A stretch of DNA of 64,000 nt from Candidatus Cloacimonetes bacterium HGW-Cloacimonetes-2 (lineage in GTDB: Bacteria; Cloacimonadota; Cloacimonadia; Cloacimonadales; Cloacimonadaceae), in contig PHBP01000004.1 of the NCBI GenBank assembly GCA_002842035.1, positions 124,001-188,000 of the forward strand, given 5' to 3'. The notes beneath the pieces are model-generated. The model made no database searches. It was not told the DNA's origin and saw nothing but the letters and a program-made list of their open reading frames with translations. Below are positions 1 through 7,695 of this stretch, in pieces (position 1 is the first letter of the stretch; each line of letters opens with the position of its first letter). The position numbers were made by a program, and so were the translations under genes.

Positions 1-1098
1 CGCTGCCACAGTGCCTAATTTGGATTGAAACACCACTTCATTGAGTTTTGGTATATAGCTCTCAAGCGGCTTTGCGCTATCTTCCTTGAAGTACCACATA
101 GCATCCGCCAGCCTTGCACGTACGACCTTTTCGTTACCACCCCGGATAATCTCCGAGCAAGCCGGATCGCCATTTGAGATAAAGACGAATTTGTTAGTGA
201 GTTTCCCGGTCTTATCCACTACAGAAAAGTACTTCTGATTCTGGCTGATGGTCGAGCTGATAATCTTGTCCGGCAAGACCAGAAACTCCCTGTCAAACTC
301 TGCCACCACGGCAGTCGGATACTCCACCAGATCAGTGACCGTATCGATCAGTCGTTCATCCATCACAACCTTCTGTGATGAGTCCTGCCCCAGGCAACTC
401 TCCAGTTGTGCTCTCAGGATCGCTTTACGTTCATCCCGCAAAGCTATCACGCGGTGCTCTCTCAGTGTCCCACAATAGTTCGCCTGGCTACAGATCTGGA
501 TTTCCTTGCCCAGTCCCAGATACCTGTTGCCATAGCTGGTTCTGCCACTCTTGATTCCATATGCTTCCAGCGGTAGCAGTTCATCTCCCCAAAGTGCCAC
601 AATCCAGCGCAAAGGCCGGATAAAGCCCAGCTTTGCCTGATTCCAGATCATCTTCTTGGGGAAAGGTATCTGCGGTAAAAGCTCCAGCAACCACTGTGAG
701 ATGATTTCCGCTGTCTGCCTGCCCGGGATATCCAGATCGATACAGACGAATTCGCCTTTTTCTGTGCTTTCTGTGCTTACCTGGCTGATATCCGCCTGGT
801 TCTTTTTCAGAAATCCCAATAGTGCCGGAGCTGGTGCTCCATCTGCAGTAAAGGCAATTGACTTGGCGGGACCGGTGCGATGCAGCTTGCGATCTGCCTG
901 TGCCGAAAGGAGTCCTTTGCACTCGATCACAAACCTGCGTGGTGTAGAGCTCAGCATCAGTTCACTATATGCCAGCTCAGTGGTTTTAAGCAGATTCTCA
1001 AAGCTTTGTTTGATGTATTTAACTGCCGGATCAATCGAATCAACCGGGATTTCTTCGACACCGATTTCCACGAGCAGATCTTTGTAATCCAAAATCAT
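1..1098 (-). CDS. glyS: Glycyl-tRNA synthetase beta subunit (N-terminal part, cut by left edge)
   Basis: The frame is open from an ATG at 1098 to the window edge, giving 366 codons without a stop. The translation begins MILDYKDLLVEIGVEEIP, the classic start of GlyS, and continues with matching family blocks such as SSTPRRFVIECKGLL, MIWNQAKLGFIRPLRWIVAL and YGNRYLG. The beta subunit of the alpha2-beta2 bacterial enzyme holds the tRNA-binding and editing-like HD regions, while catalysis lies in GlyQ. glyQ is not in this window. The start lies 9 bp downstream of the porV-like stop, so the two are probably co-transcribed. The ribosome binding site is weak (GGGG just before the ATG). The C-terminal half is off the window. 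Confidence 0.93.
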   Translation of the reverse strand, partial: MILDYKDLLVEIGVEEIPVDSIDPAVKYIKQSFENLLKTTELAYSELMLSSTPRRFVIECKGLLSAQADRKLHRTGPAKSIAFTADGAPAPALLGFLKKNQADISQVSTESTEKGEFVCIDLDIPGRQTAEIISQWLLELLPQIPFPKKMIWNQAKLGFIRPLRWIVALWGDELLPLEAYGIKSGRTSYGNRYLGLGKEIQICSQANYCGTLREHRVIALRDERKAILRAQLESCLGQDSSQKVVMDERLIDTVTDLVEYPTAVVAEFDREFLVLPDKIISSTISQNQKYFSVVDKTGKLTNKFVFISNGDPACSEIIRGGNEKVVRARLADAMWYFKEDSAKPLESYIPKLNEVVFQSKLGTVAA

Positions 1099-1107
1099 CC
1101 CCGTTAA

Positions 1108-2070
1108 TTAGAATTTATAATTCAGGCTTAGCTGATTGAGCAGACCCAGGTCTCCCCCGGAGCTCAGCCCATAAGATATCTGATAATTGCGCCAGTTCCA
1201 AGCCGCACCCAGAGCCAGCCCTGAGGTCCAGCCCCAGTTTCCGCCGATATTGCCATCTCCGGCATCGCTGGAGAAACCGCCTCTGAGTATAAAGGCGTCA
1301 TTAAGATTGTATTCCAGCCCAAGCCCTGCAACGATGTTTTCGCCTGTAGCTTTGCTGATATCCAGGCTGGAGATTACCCGCTCGCCAAAGCGGTAGCTGA
1401 CACCTGCAGCAGCGATAAAAGGCAGGGTCTCTTTGTACTCTGAATCGGAGTAATGCGTCAGTTGCAAGCCCAGATTGCGAAATCCCAGCCCCACCTTGAT
1501 ACGATCATTGACCGGATGATGAAAGAGTCCGCCATCCAAAACAACCGCCATTGCAGAGCTATCGTCGATCTGATCATACACGACCTTGATACTGCCGCCC
1601 AGATCGATCATCGGGCTTACAAACTTGGCAAGCGAAAAGCCGGCTATGATATTCTGTGCACCAAAGGTCTCGCCGGTCTCGATCAGATCTCCCTGTTGAG
1701 AGATCTCGGTGCGTTCCATCGTACCAAAATTCATATACTTGAGCTGAAAACCATAGGCAGTAAAAGGATCTTTGGAGCGCACAAATTGCACTGCACCGCC
1801 ATTGGTATCCACATAATAATTCACATAGGTGCTACTGATTTCCGATTGATCCAGCCTGATAATCGAAGCCGGATTAAACTGCATTCCATCGGGATTCTTT
1901 TCCAAGCCCATCATCGCCTGCCCCATTGCGGCAGCGCGAGCGGATATGCTTACTTTGAGAGGCGCGAAACCGGCAGTGCCGGCATCTTCGTTTATAGCAT
2001 TTATAGTACCGATCAGTCCAAGGCTAAGCGCCAAGCTGAGCAGCAATGACAGTTTCAATCTTCTGAACAT
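1108..2070 (-). CDS. PorV/PorQ-family outer-membrane beta-barrel protein (UPF0164-like)
   Basis: A 320-residue protein with a basic N-terminus and hydrophobic signal peptide (MFRRLKLSLLLSLALSLG, ending about residue 26). The family's N-terminal block follows, with ARAAAMGQAM and NPASI, and then alternating strands to a terminal aromatic (LNYKF), as outer-membrane barrels have. PorV/LptO proteins are shuttle components of type IX secretion in Bacteroidota, and related barrels are common in the FCB group. I chose the internal ATG at 2070 because a GGAG lies about 9 nt upstream and the signal peptide starts there; a longer frame reaches 2121. The gene overlaps the end of the upstream PTS gene by 47 bp. 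The exact role is inferred. It could support export of the FlgD-tailed surface protein encoded at 11713. Confidence 0.8.
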   Translation of the reverse strand: MFRRLKLSLLLSLALSLGLIGTINAINEDAGTAGFAPLKVSISARAAAMGQAMMGLEKNPDGMQFNPASIIRLDQSEISSTYVNYYVDTNGGAVQFVRSKDPFTAYGFQLKYMNFGTMERTEISQQGDLIETGETFGAQNIIAGFSLAKFVSPMIDLGGSIKVVYDQIDDSSAMAVVLDGGLFHHPVNDRIKVGLGFRNLGLQLTHYSDSEYKETLPFIAAAGVSYRFGERVISSLDISKATGENIVAGLGLEYNLNDAFILRGGFSSDAGDGNIGGNWGWTSGLALGAAWNWRNYQISYGLSSGGDLGLLNQLSLNYKF

Positions 2071-2497
2071 TTTGATACAACTCCGTTTCGTCCCGGGAGC
2101 CGAGCAGCTCCATTCTGGCATCGTCCTGACGCAAATACTCGGATAGGCTGCGCAGGATCTTCATATATTCCTGATTGGAGTGTTGAGGCACGGCAATCAG
2201 AAACACGATTTTGACCGGAAGTTCATCTATGGATACAAATTCCAGCGGTGTCTTGAGCAGGCATACTGCTATACGGAGACAGGAGACCGTTAGATCACGG
2301 GCATGGGGAATTGCAAGTTCCCGCCCGATCCCGGTGCTCATAATCTCCTCTCTGCCTTTAACGGCCGCCGCAAATCTATCCGGAAACATCAGACATCCGC
2401 TTTCGGACAGCAGATTGACCATATAGTCTAGGCACTCGTTTTTGGTCCCAAAATGATCCACAATCCTGACCAAATCGGAGTGAAATAGTTTATTCAT
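2024..2497 (-). CDS. PTS EIIA type-2 domain protein (PtsN/FruA-like)
   Basis: A 157-residue single-domain protein matching the mannitol/fructose-type EIIA fold. The motif GREEIMSTGIGRELAIPHAR carries the phospho-accepting histidine at residue 65 in IPHA. Single EIIA proteins without a membrane EIIBC usually act as regulators (EIIA-Ntr type), receiving phosphate from HPr or NPr. No sugar permease lies nearby, which favours a regulatory role; this is inference. It lies between a histidine kinase and the porV-like gene, all on the minus strand, and its 3' end overlaps porV by 47 bp, suggesting translational coupling. Confidence 0.82.
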   Translation of the reverse strand: MNKLFHSDLVRIVDHFGTKNECLDYMVNLLSESGCLMFPDRFAAAVKGREEIMSTGIGRELAIPHARDLTVSCLRIAVCLLKTPLEFVSIDELPVKIVFLIAVPQHSNQEYMKILRSLSEYLRQDDARMELLGSRDETELYQNVQKIETVIAAQLGA

Positions 2498-2601
2498 CGT
2501 CTCACCATCAATAATCTTAGTGTTCGAACCAGCATTTTAATCTTGGCTCAGACGTCAACCTCTTTTAGGCTGATACCCCCAAACAATATCCAAACAGATA
2601 G

Positions 2602-3789
2602 TTAGCAACATTTCCCGCAGGTACAGGGAAGCCCCAAAGGCAGGAATAACTCCACCTTGGTCCCTTTCTTGAGCTTGCTTTCGAGGTGAATTTCCCCACC
2701 AAGCTGCTCCAAATAGTTCTTTACAAGGATCAAGCCCATACCTTTGCCAATTTCGTTGGCAGTGCCTTTTCTGGGCGAATCCTGATTATCGTCAAATATC
2801 CCCGCCAGGACTGATCTGGGTATGCCAATGCCCTGATCAGTCACCCTGATCCACAGCTTCTGCTCCATAATCCCGCTTTCGATTTTGATTAACTGGTCGT
2901 AATCTGAGTACTTGATTGCATTTGATACGATATTGCGCATCACGGAGCTCAAGAGCCTGAGATCGGTAATCACGTGCAGCTCTTCCTCTATATCAAATTC
3001 AAAGCGGATCTGCTTGTCGCTGGAATGTTTAAAGAGAGAATACAGGACATCCGAGATCATCTTTCTGATGTGGATCCGGCTGGGATTGAGCTTTATCCCG
3101 CCCGCTTGTATGCGAGACCACTCCAAAAGATTGTCCAGATGGTAGTTGATTGATTGTGCCGAACTGTGGATCTGGCTACAAAAATCCACGATCTGATCCA
3201 CACTCATATTTTCCTTGTTATAAGTAATAAATTCAGCCAGACTGATGATCGCATAGATAGGATTTTGCAGGTCGTGCGCTATTATATTGAAGAATTTATC
3301 TTTCAGGGTATTGTATTTCTTCAAGTCTTGTGTGATAGCCAGCAGCTTTGCCTCCGTCTCTTTTTTATAGGAGATATCGCCGATCACGCCATCCAGATAG
3401 ACAGCTTCGCCCAGCTCGTTGTATATTGCATTACCTTGCTCCCATACCCACAGCATCTTGCCGGACTTGTGTCTCAACCGGTATTCGAGCTGAAACTGGG
3501 TGCGCGTTTCAACGGCTTTGGTAATCGTATTGGAAACGTAGTCTATATCATCCTCATAGATGAGATCTACAAACGAGATGGCTTCATTGTAGAGTAGCTC
3601 TTCCGGCTGATGTCCCGTGAGCCGGATACAACCCTCGGAAAGAAATAGCATTGTCCACTGCTTGTCATAGACGCAGCGATATACAATTCCCGGAAGATTG
3701 TGCAAAAGATTAGCCATCAGCTCCGGTAAAAGCTGATTGTAAGAGCTTACTCCATCTTTTTCAAACTGGCTTATAACTTGATTCTTCAT
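2602..3789 (-). CDS. PAS-domain sensor histidine kinase, soluble, with cysteine-rich C-terminal tail
   Basis: 395 residues with no membrane segment, so probably cytoplasmic. A PAS domain spans about residues 28-145 (PAC part YRLRHKSGKMLWVWEQGN). A HisKA domain follows, with H-box histidine 172 (FFNIIAHDLQNP), and then a HATPase domain with N-box N286/N290 (MRNIVSNAIKYS), G1 DQGIGIP from 318 and G2 GKGMGL from 348. All catalytic motifs are present. Unusually, the protein ends PCTCGKCC, with cysteines at 389, 391, 394 and 395. No response regulator is adjacent, so the partner is elsewhere. A TTGACA box lies 43 nt upstream. The start is ATG 3789, with an AAGGA-type ribosome binding site. Confidence 0.9.
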   Translation of the reverse strand: MKNQVISQFEKDGVSSYNQLLPELMANLLHNLPGIVYRCVYDKQWTMLFLSEGCIRLTGHQPEELLYNEAISFVDLIYEDDIDYVSNTITKAVETRTQFQLEYRLRHKSGKMLWVWEQGNAIYNELGEAVYLDGVIGDISYKKETEAKLLAITQDLKKYNTLKDKFFNIIAHDLQNPIYAIISLAEFITYNKENMSVDQIVDFCSQIHSSAQSINYHLDNLLEWSRIQAGGIKLNPSRIHIRKMISDVLYSLFKHSSDKQIRFEFDIEEELHVITDLRLLSSVMRNIVSNAIKYSDYDQLIKIESGIMEQKLWIRVTDQGIGIPRSVLAGIFDDNQDSPRKGTANEIGKGMGLILVKNYLEQLGGEIHLESKLKKGTKVELFLPLGLPCTCGKCC

Positions 3790-3832
3790 AATAAATCCTT
3801 GGTCGTTTATACTGCTGATACTTAGCTCACTT

Positions 3833-3838
3833 TGTCAA
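3833..3838 (-). promoter_or_regulatory. TTGACA box upstream of histidine kinase
   Basis: An exact TTGACA on the minus strand, 43 nt before the kinase ATG. No TATAAT-like hexamer lies at 16-18 nt. A TATCAG lies 12 nt and a TATAAA 21 nt downstream of the box. It is one of nine such correctly oriented boxes in the window. Confidence 0.35.
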
Positions 3839-3909
3839 TATCTTTTTCTTTGAGTTTTTGCTTTTCCCCTGTTTTTGGTATCTGTAGTGGGGGTTTTTTG
3901 GATCACAGC

Positions 3910-4110
3910 TTGCTGCTTGAATCCTCTGGTGATCCTCTGGTGATCCTCTGGTGATCCCCTAGTGGTGACAAGGGGATCTCCAGAGCAGTACAGGAGTTTC
4001 ACGTGGGATTCCTATAGGGAAGAATTGAACAATGAGTAAAGGAGGAAGGAGCTTTTACCACAGAGAAAGCTGAGTAGAGCGGAGAACGGCAGAGGGAGGG
4101 GGCTGCGCAT
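3910..4110. repeat. Dispersed intergenic repeat, copy A, with 11-bp tandem units
   Basis: This fills most of the 3790-4176 gap, which has no gene. It contains four 11-bp tandem units at 3920-3963 (consensus GATCCTCTGGT or GATCCCCTAGT), followed by a GGTGACAAGGGGATCTCC-type stretch and a purine-rich core at 4034-4070 that reads into ACCACAGAGAAAG. The same order of blocks recurs at 38215-38410 (copy B), and the core alone recurs near 50574-50617 (copy C). Function is unknown. It lies just upstream of gatE. Confidence 0.7.
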
Positions 4111-4176
4111 CAAATGCCTTGACGATTATCAAAGCCGAGAAAATGATGCCGCAGCGATCGAATAAGAGGTTTCCAA

Positions 4177-6156
4177 ATGAATATTCAGGAAAATCGGGAA
4201 AAGACCCGTAAACAAGTAGGCTGGATCGAGCTAAAAGATGCAGACAACAGCACATACCAAAACCTGGGCTTTATGTGCGGGCTGGAAGTGCATCAGCAGA
4301 TATACACGGAAAAGAAGCTGTTTTGCCGCTGCAAAGCAGGTCTATATCACGACTTTAACGATTACGATGCGGAGATTGTGCGGCATATGCGCCCCACCTT
4401 AAGCGAACTGGGTGAATACGACGGCACTGCCCTGATGGAATTCAAGACCCGCAAAAAGATCATTTACCGCATCAAAAACGATACCGCCTGCACCTATGAA
4501 ATAGACGATACTCCGCCTTTTGTGATCAACAGGGAAGCCCTCAGAAACGCTATGACTATCGCTCTCCAGCTCAAGACCAAGATCGTGGGAGAGCTCCATA
4601 TCACTCGCAAACAATACCTTGATGGCAGCATCCCGACAGGATTTCAACGTACTGCAATCATTGGAATAGAGGGAGAAATCCCCATCTCAAACAAGATGAT
4701 CCGCATCATCCAATTCAGCATCGAGGAAGATAGCTGCCGCGAAGTCTCAGATCATCGCCACACCAGGGTTTATTATGCAGATAGACTCGGGATGCCGCTC
4801 TGTGAAGTGGTGACCTATCCCGATATGCTGACGCCTTGGGAAGCAGCCGAAGCCGGATATCGCATCCGTTACCTTACCCGCAGCACAAACAAGGTGCGCA
4901 AAGGGATCGGAGCCGCTCGTCAGGATGTAAACGTCAGCATCACCGGCGGTACACGCATAGAGATCAAAGGCGTGGCACATATCTCCTGGATACCCAAGCT
5001 TACCCACAATGAAGCTTTTCGCCAGAAAGCCCTGCTCGAGATCAGAAAAGAGATAAGAAAACGCTGTGGCGAGGGAAAAGACTGGAAACTGCAATACAAA
5101 GAGCTTCCTGCTGACGATTGGAAGCATATTCCAATGCTCAAAAAAGCCAGTACCGAATGCTGGAAACTGATCGCGATCAATCTGCCTGATTTTGGAGGAT
5201 TGCTATCCTTCTTTACCCAGCCGGGACAGTCTTTTGCCACCGAGATCGCCAATCGTCTCAAAGTGATCGCCTGTCTGGAAGAGCCCAATATCTATCACAG
5301 TGAAGAGCTGGAGCCCACTCTTGGCGAGCAGGACATTAAGAACCTGAAGGCTTTCCTGAAGAGTGGCGAGCGCGATGCCCAGATCTTGCTATGGACTCCC
5401 GATGAGGATTTGAAGACAGCGATCGAGACCATTGAAGAGCGTTGCAAAATGGCATTTATCGGGATACCCAACGAGACCCGCAAATCTCTGCCCAATGGCA
5501 CGACCATCTTTGAGCGAGTCCTGCCAGGAGCGGACAGAATGTATCCGGATACGGATTCTGCACCTATCCCGATCGACGATATGATGATCGAGGAAGCCAG
5601 AAAAGACCTGCCGGTGGAACTCAGCATCAGGATGGATCAGCTTGCCCAGTGGCAGGTGCCAATCGATGCCTATGCCTATATCTTGAGGAACAACCTGATG
5701 CCAATCCTGGAAGCAGCTTCGAGTGAACTTGCTATAGCTCCCAAAGAGCTGGCACTGTGCTATGCGCACAGGCTCAAATCCTATCAGGCAGATAGACCTC
5801 TGCCCTTTGCTTATGACAGAATTATCGATCTTTACCGATATATCAAAAAGAACAAGCTGGAGCGCCAGATCCTGAAGCCGATGCTAAAGACGCTCTACCA
5901 CAATCCCAATATGCAGTTTTCCTCCATCCTTGCTACTGTGGGTTACAAGCCCTGCAAAGCGGAGGATATTCTGGAGCAGATACCGCTCTTACATGCGATG
6001 TTTGGCAAGCTGAAACACCGCTGTGTCGATCAGCGCAAAGCTGAGATCAATTGGATTATGGGCAGGCTCAAGGGAGTTGCTTTGGGCAATCTGGAGCCCG
6101 CAGAATTACGCAAGAGAATTGAAGCAGTGGTCGATGCGGAGGTGGCAAATGCTTGA
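4177..6156 (+). CDS. gatE: Glu-tRNA(Gln) amidotransferase subunit E (archaeal-type GatE)
   Basis: 659 residues. GatE is the kinase/transamidase subunit that converts Glu-tRNA(Gln) to Gln-tRNA(Gln), using ammonia delivered by GatD. The GatB/E signature GLEVHQQI lies near residue 35. The GatE-type motif RQDVNVSI...IEIKGV follows, and the AspRS-like (GAD) insertion that separates GatE from GatB is present (PGQSFATEIANRLKVIA and PGADRMYPDTDSAPI). A C-terminal YqeY-like helical tail completes it. The length is slightly above archaeal GatE (about 600-630). It starts at ATG 4177 after AAGAGG and overlaps gatD by 8 bp. GatDE is considered archaeal, whereas bacteria normally use GatCAB, so its presence beside bacterial core genes is odd. 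Confidence 0.93.
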   Translation: MNIQENREKTRKQVGWIELKDADNSTYQNLGFMCGLEVHQQIYTEKKLFCRCKAGLYHDFNDYDAEIVRHMRPTLSELGEYDGTALMEFKTRKKIIYRIKNDTACTYEIDDTPPFVINREALRNAMTIALQLKTKIVGELHITRKQYLDGSIPTGFQRTAIIGIEGEIPISNKMIRIIQFSIEEDSCREVSDHRHTRVYYADRLGMPLCEVVTYPDMLTPWEAAEAGYRIRYLTRSTNKVRKGIGAARQDVNVSITGGTRIEIKGVAHISWIPKLTHNEAFRQKALLEIRKEIRKRCGEGKDWKLQYKELPADDWKHIPMLKKASTECWKLIAINLPDFGGLLSFFTQPGQSFATEIANRLKVIACLEEPNIYHSEELEPTLGEQDIKNLKAFLKSGERDAQILLWTPDEDLKTAIETIEERCKMAFIGIPNETRKSLPNGTTIFERVLPGADRMYPDTDSAPIPIDDMMIEEARKDLPVELSIRMDQLAQWQVPIDAYAYILRNNLMPILEAASSELAIAPKELALCYAHRLKSYQADRPLPFAYDRIIDLYRYIKKNKLERQILKPMLKTLYHNPNMQFSSILATVGYKPCKAEDILEQIPLLHAMFGKLKHRCVDQRKAEINWIMGRLKGVALGNLEPAELRKRIEAVVDAEVANA

Positions 6157-7531
6157 TATCTTCAAAGGCTACAAAGGCGCAGCGCTCGAGACCCTGAAAC
6201 GCTTTCAGGTAAGGGTTTGGGGCGATACAACGATCGAGACTAAACGTGGCACTTTCCAGGGCATCATCCTGCCCAGATCAGAAAACGACGATGACAAGCA
6301 TATCGTGATCAAGCTGGTGACCGGCTACAACGTTGGCATAGACATCGATACAATCACATCGATGACCGAGACCGGTTATAAAGAAGCTCATTACAAGATC
6401 CCGGAGCGGGAATTTCCCACTACGCCAAATCTGCCCAAGGTAAAGCTCTTTGGCACGGGTGGGACAATCGCCTCCAGGCTGGATTATCGCACAGGAGCGG
6501 TGATTCCTGCCTTTTCCCCGGGCGAGCTCTATGGCGCAGTGCCGGAGCTGGCAGATATCTGCAATTTGCAGACCGAAAAGCTCTTTGCGGTCTTCTCTGA
6601 AAATATGGGGCCGGAGCAGTATAAAAAACTGGCAGTTTCCATAGGCGAGGAGATAAGTAAAGGAGTAGATGGCATCATCATCGGGCATGGAACCGATACG
6701 ATGCATCATACAGCCGCAGCTTTGTCTTTTATGTTGCAGGATATACCTGTGCCGATCGTGATGGTGGGCTCGCAGAGATCTTCAGACAGACCTTCTTCGG
6801 ATGCCGCTCTGAACCTGATGCATGCAGCTACCGCTGCCGGACACGGCGATATCGCGGAGGTAATGGTCTGTATGTTTGGGCCAACAAGTGATGAATATGG
6901 GCTCTTGCATCCCGGAACAAGGGTGCGCAAGATGCACTCATCCTATCGATCCACCTTCAGGACTATCGGGGATATTCCTCTGGCAACCGTTACCCGGGAA
7001 GGTGTGAAGCCATTAAAGCCGGATTACAATCCCAGGCGTAGCGATCACAACGTTAAAGTCCTGCCTTTCTTTGAAGAGAGAGTGGCAATCGTCTATTACT
7101 ACCCAAATATGCATCCTGACATTATAGATTCGCTTACCGATAACGGCTACAAAGGCATCGTGATCGCCGGAACGGGATTGGGACACATCAACAAACCTGT
7201 CTATCCCGCCATCCGCAGAGCGGTCGAGAAGGGTGTTCATATTTATATGACAGTACAGACGCTTTGGGGTTACGTCCATATGTTTGTATATGATACCGGA
7301 CGCGATCTGATGAGTATGGGAATCGTCCCGGCGGAGAATATGCTGCCGGAAGTGGCGTATATCAAGCTGGGCTGGGCTTTGGGACAAAGTAACGATCCTC
7401 AGGTGGTCAGAGACCTCATGCTAAAGCCAATTGCCGGGGAAATCACCGATGGTGAGCCTTACAATGGCTATCTGGTCTTCCAGGGTGGAATCGAAGAGGT
7501 CGAAGAATTCATCAGGAAGTTCCATAAATAG
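6149..7531 (+). CDS. gatD: Glu-tRNA(Gln) amidotransferase subunit D (archaeal-type GatD)
   Basis: 460 residues. GatD is an asparaginase-like glutaminase that frees ammonia for GatE. An N-terminal SH3-like GatD domain (residues 1-90) precedes an L-asparaginase fold. Catalytic motifs are GTGGTIAS (nucleophile T103) and GHGTDTM (T182, D183). The N-terminal extension and the pairing with gatE distinguish it from a free asparaginase. The ATG at 6149 overlaps the gatE stop and has a GGAGG about 6 nt upstream; a longer open frame back to 6023 runs inside gatE and is not used. The pair forms a translationally coupled operon. Confidence 0.93.
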   Translation: MLDIFKGYKGAALETLKRFQVRVWGDTTIETKRGTFQGIILPRSENDDDKHIVIKLVTGYNVGIDIDTITSMTETGYKEAHYKIPEREFPTTPNLPKVKLFGTGGTIASRLDYRTGAVIPAFSPGELYGAVPELADICNLQTEKLFAVFSENMGPEQYKKLAVSIGEEISKGVDGIIIGHGTDTMHHTAAALSFMLQDIPVPIVMVGSQRSSDRPSSDAALNLMHAATAAGHGDIAEVMVCMFGPTSDEYGLLHPGTRVRKMHSSYRSTFRTIGDIPLATVTREGVKPLKPDYNPRRSDHNVKVLPFFEERVAIVYYYPNMHPDIIDSLTDNGYKGIVIAGTGLGHINKPVYPAIRRAVEKGVHIYMTVQTLWGYVHMFVYDTGRDLMSMGIVPAENMLPEVAYIKLGWALGQSNDPQVVRDLMLKPIAGEITDGEPYNGYLVFQGGIEEVEEFIRKFHK

Positions 7532-7598
7532 CGAGCTAAAGATAGTTTTTGCCGGGATCAACTGCAGTCAGCAAGGGTAAGATTTCCCCGATAATAGG

Positions 7599-7604
7599 TT
7601 GACA
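7599..7604 (+). promoter_or_regulatory. TTGACA box upstream of ABC exporter operon
   Basis: An exact TTGACA in the 164-bp gap between gatD and the ABC transporter genes, 91 nt before the ATG. No convincing -10 hexamer at normal spacing. Confidence 0.3.
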
Positions 7605-7695
7605 AAATGAAGCTGATTGTCAGAGTGGCGCGGTGAGTTTTGTGAGGATATCATAGGCTCATCGAATCCCAGATTTCGATACAAAGTGGAGTAAA

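Noticed and set aside
1453-2049. A 198-codon plus-strand frame over the porV-like gene
   Set aside because: No ribosome binding site, no protein-like pattern, and fully antisense to a supported outer-membrane protein.
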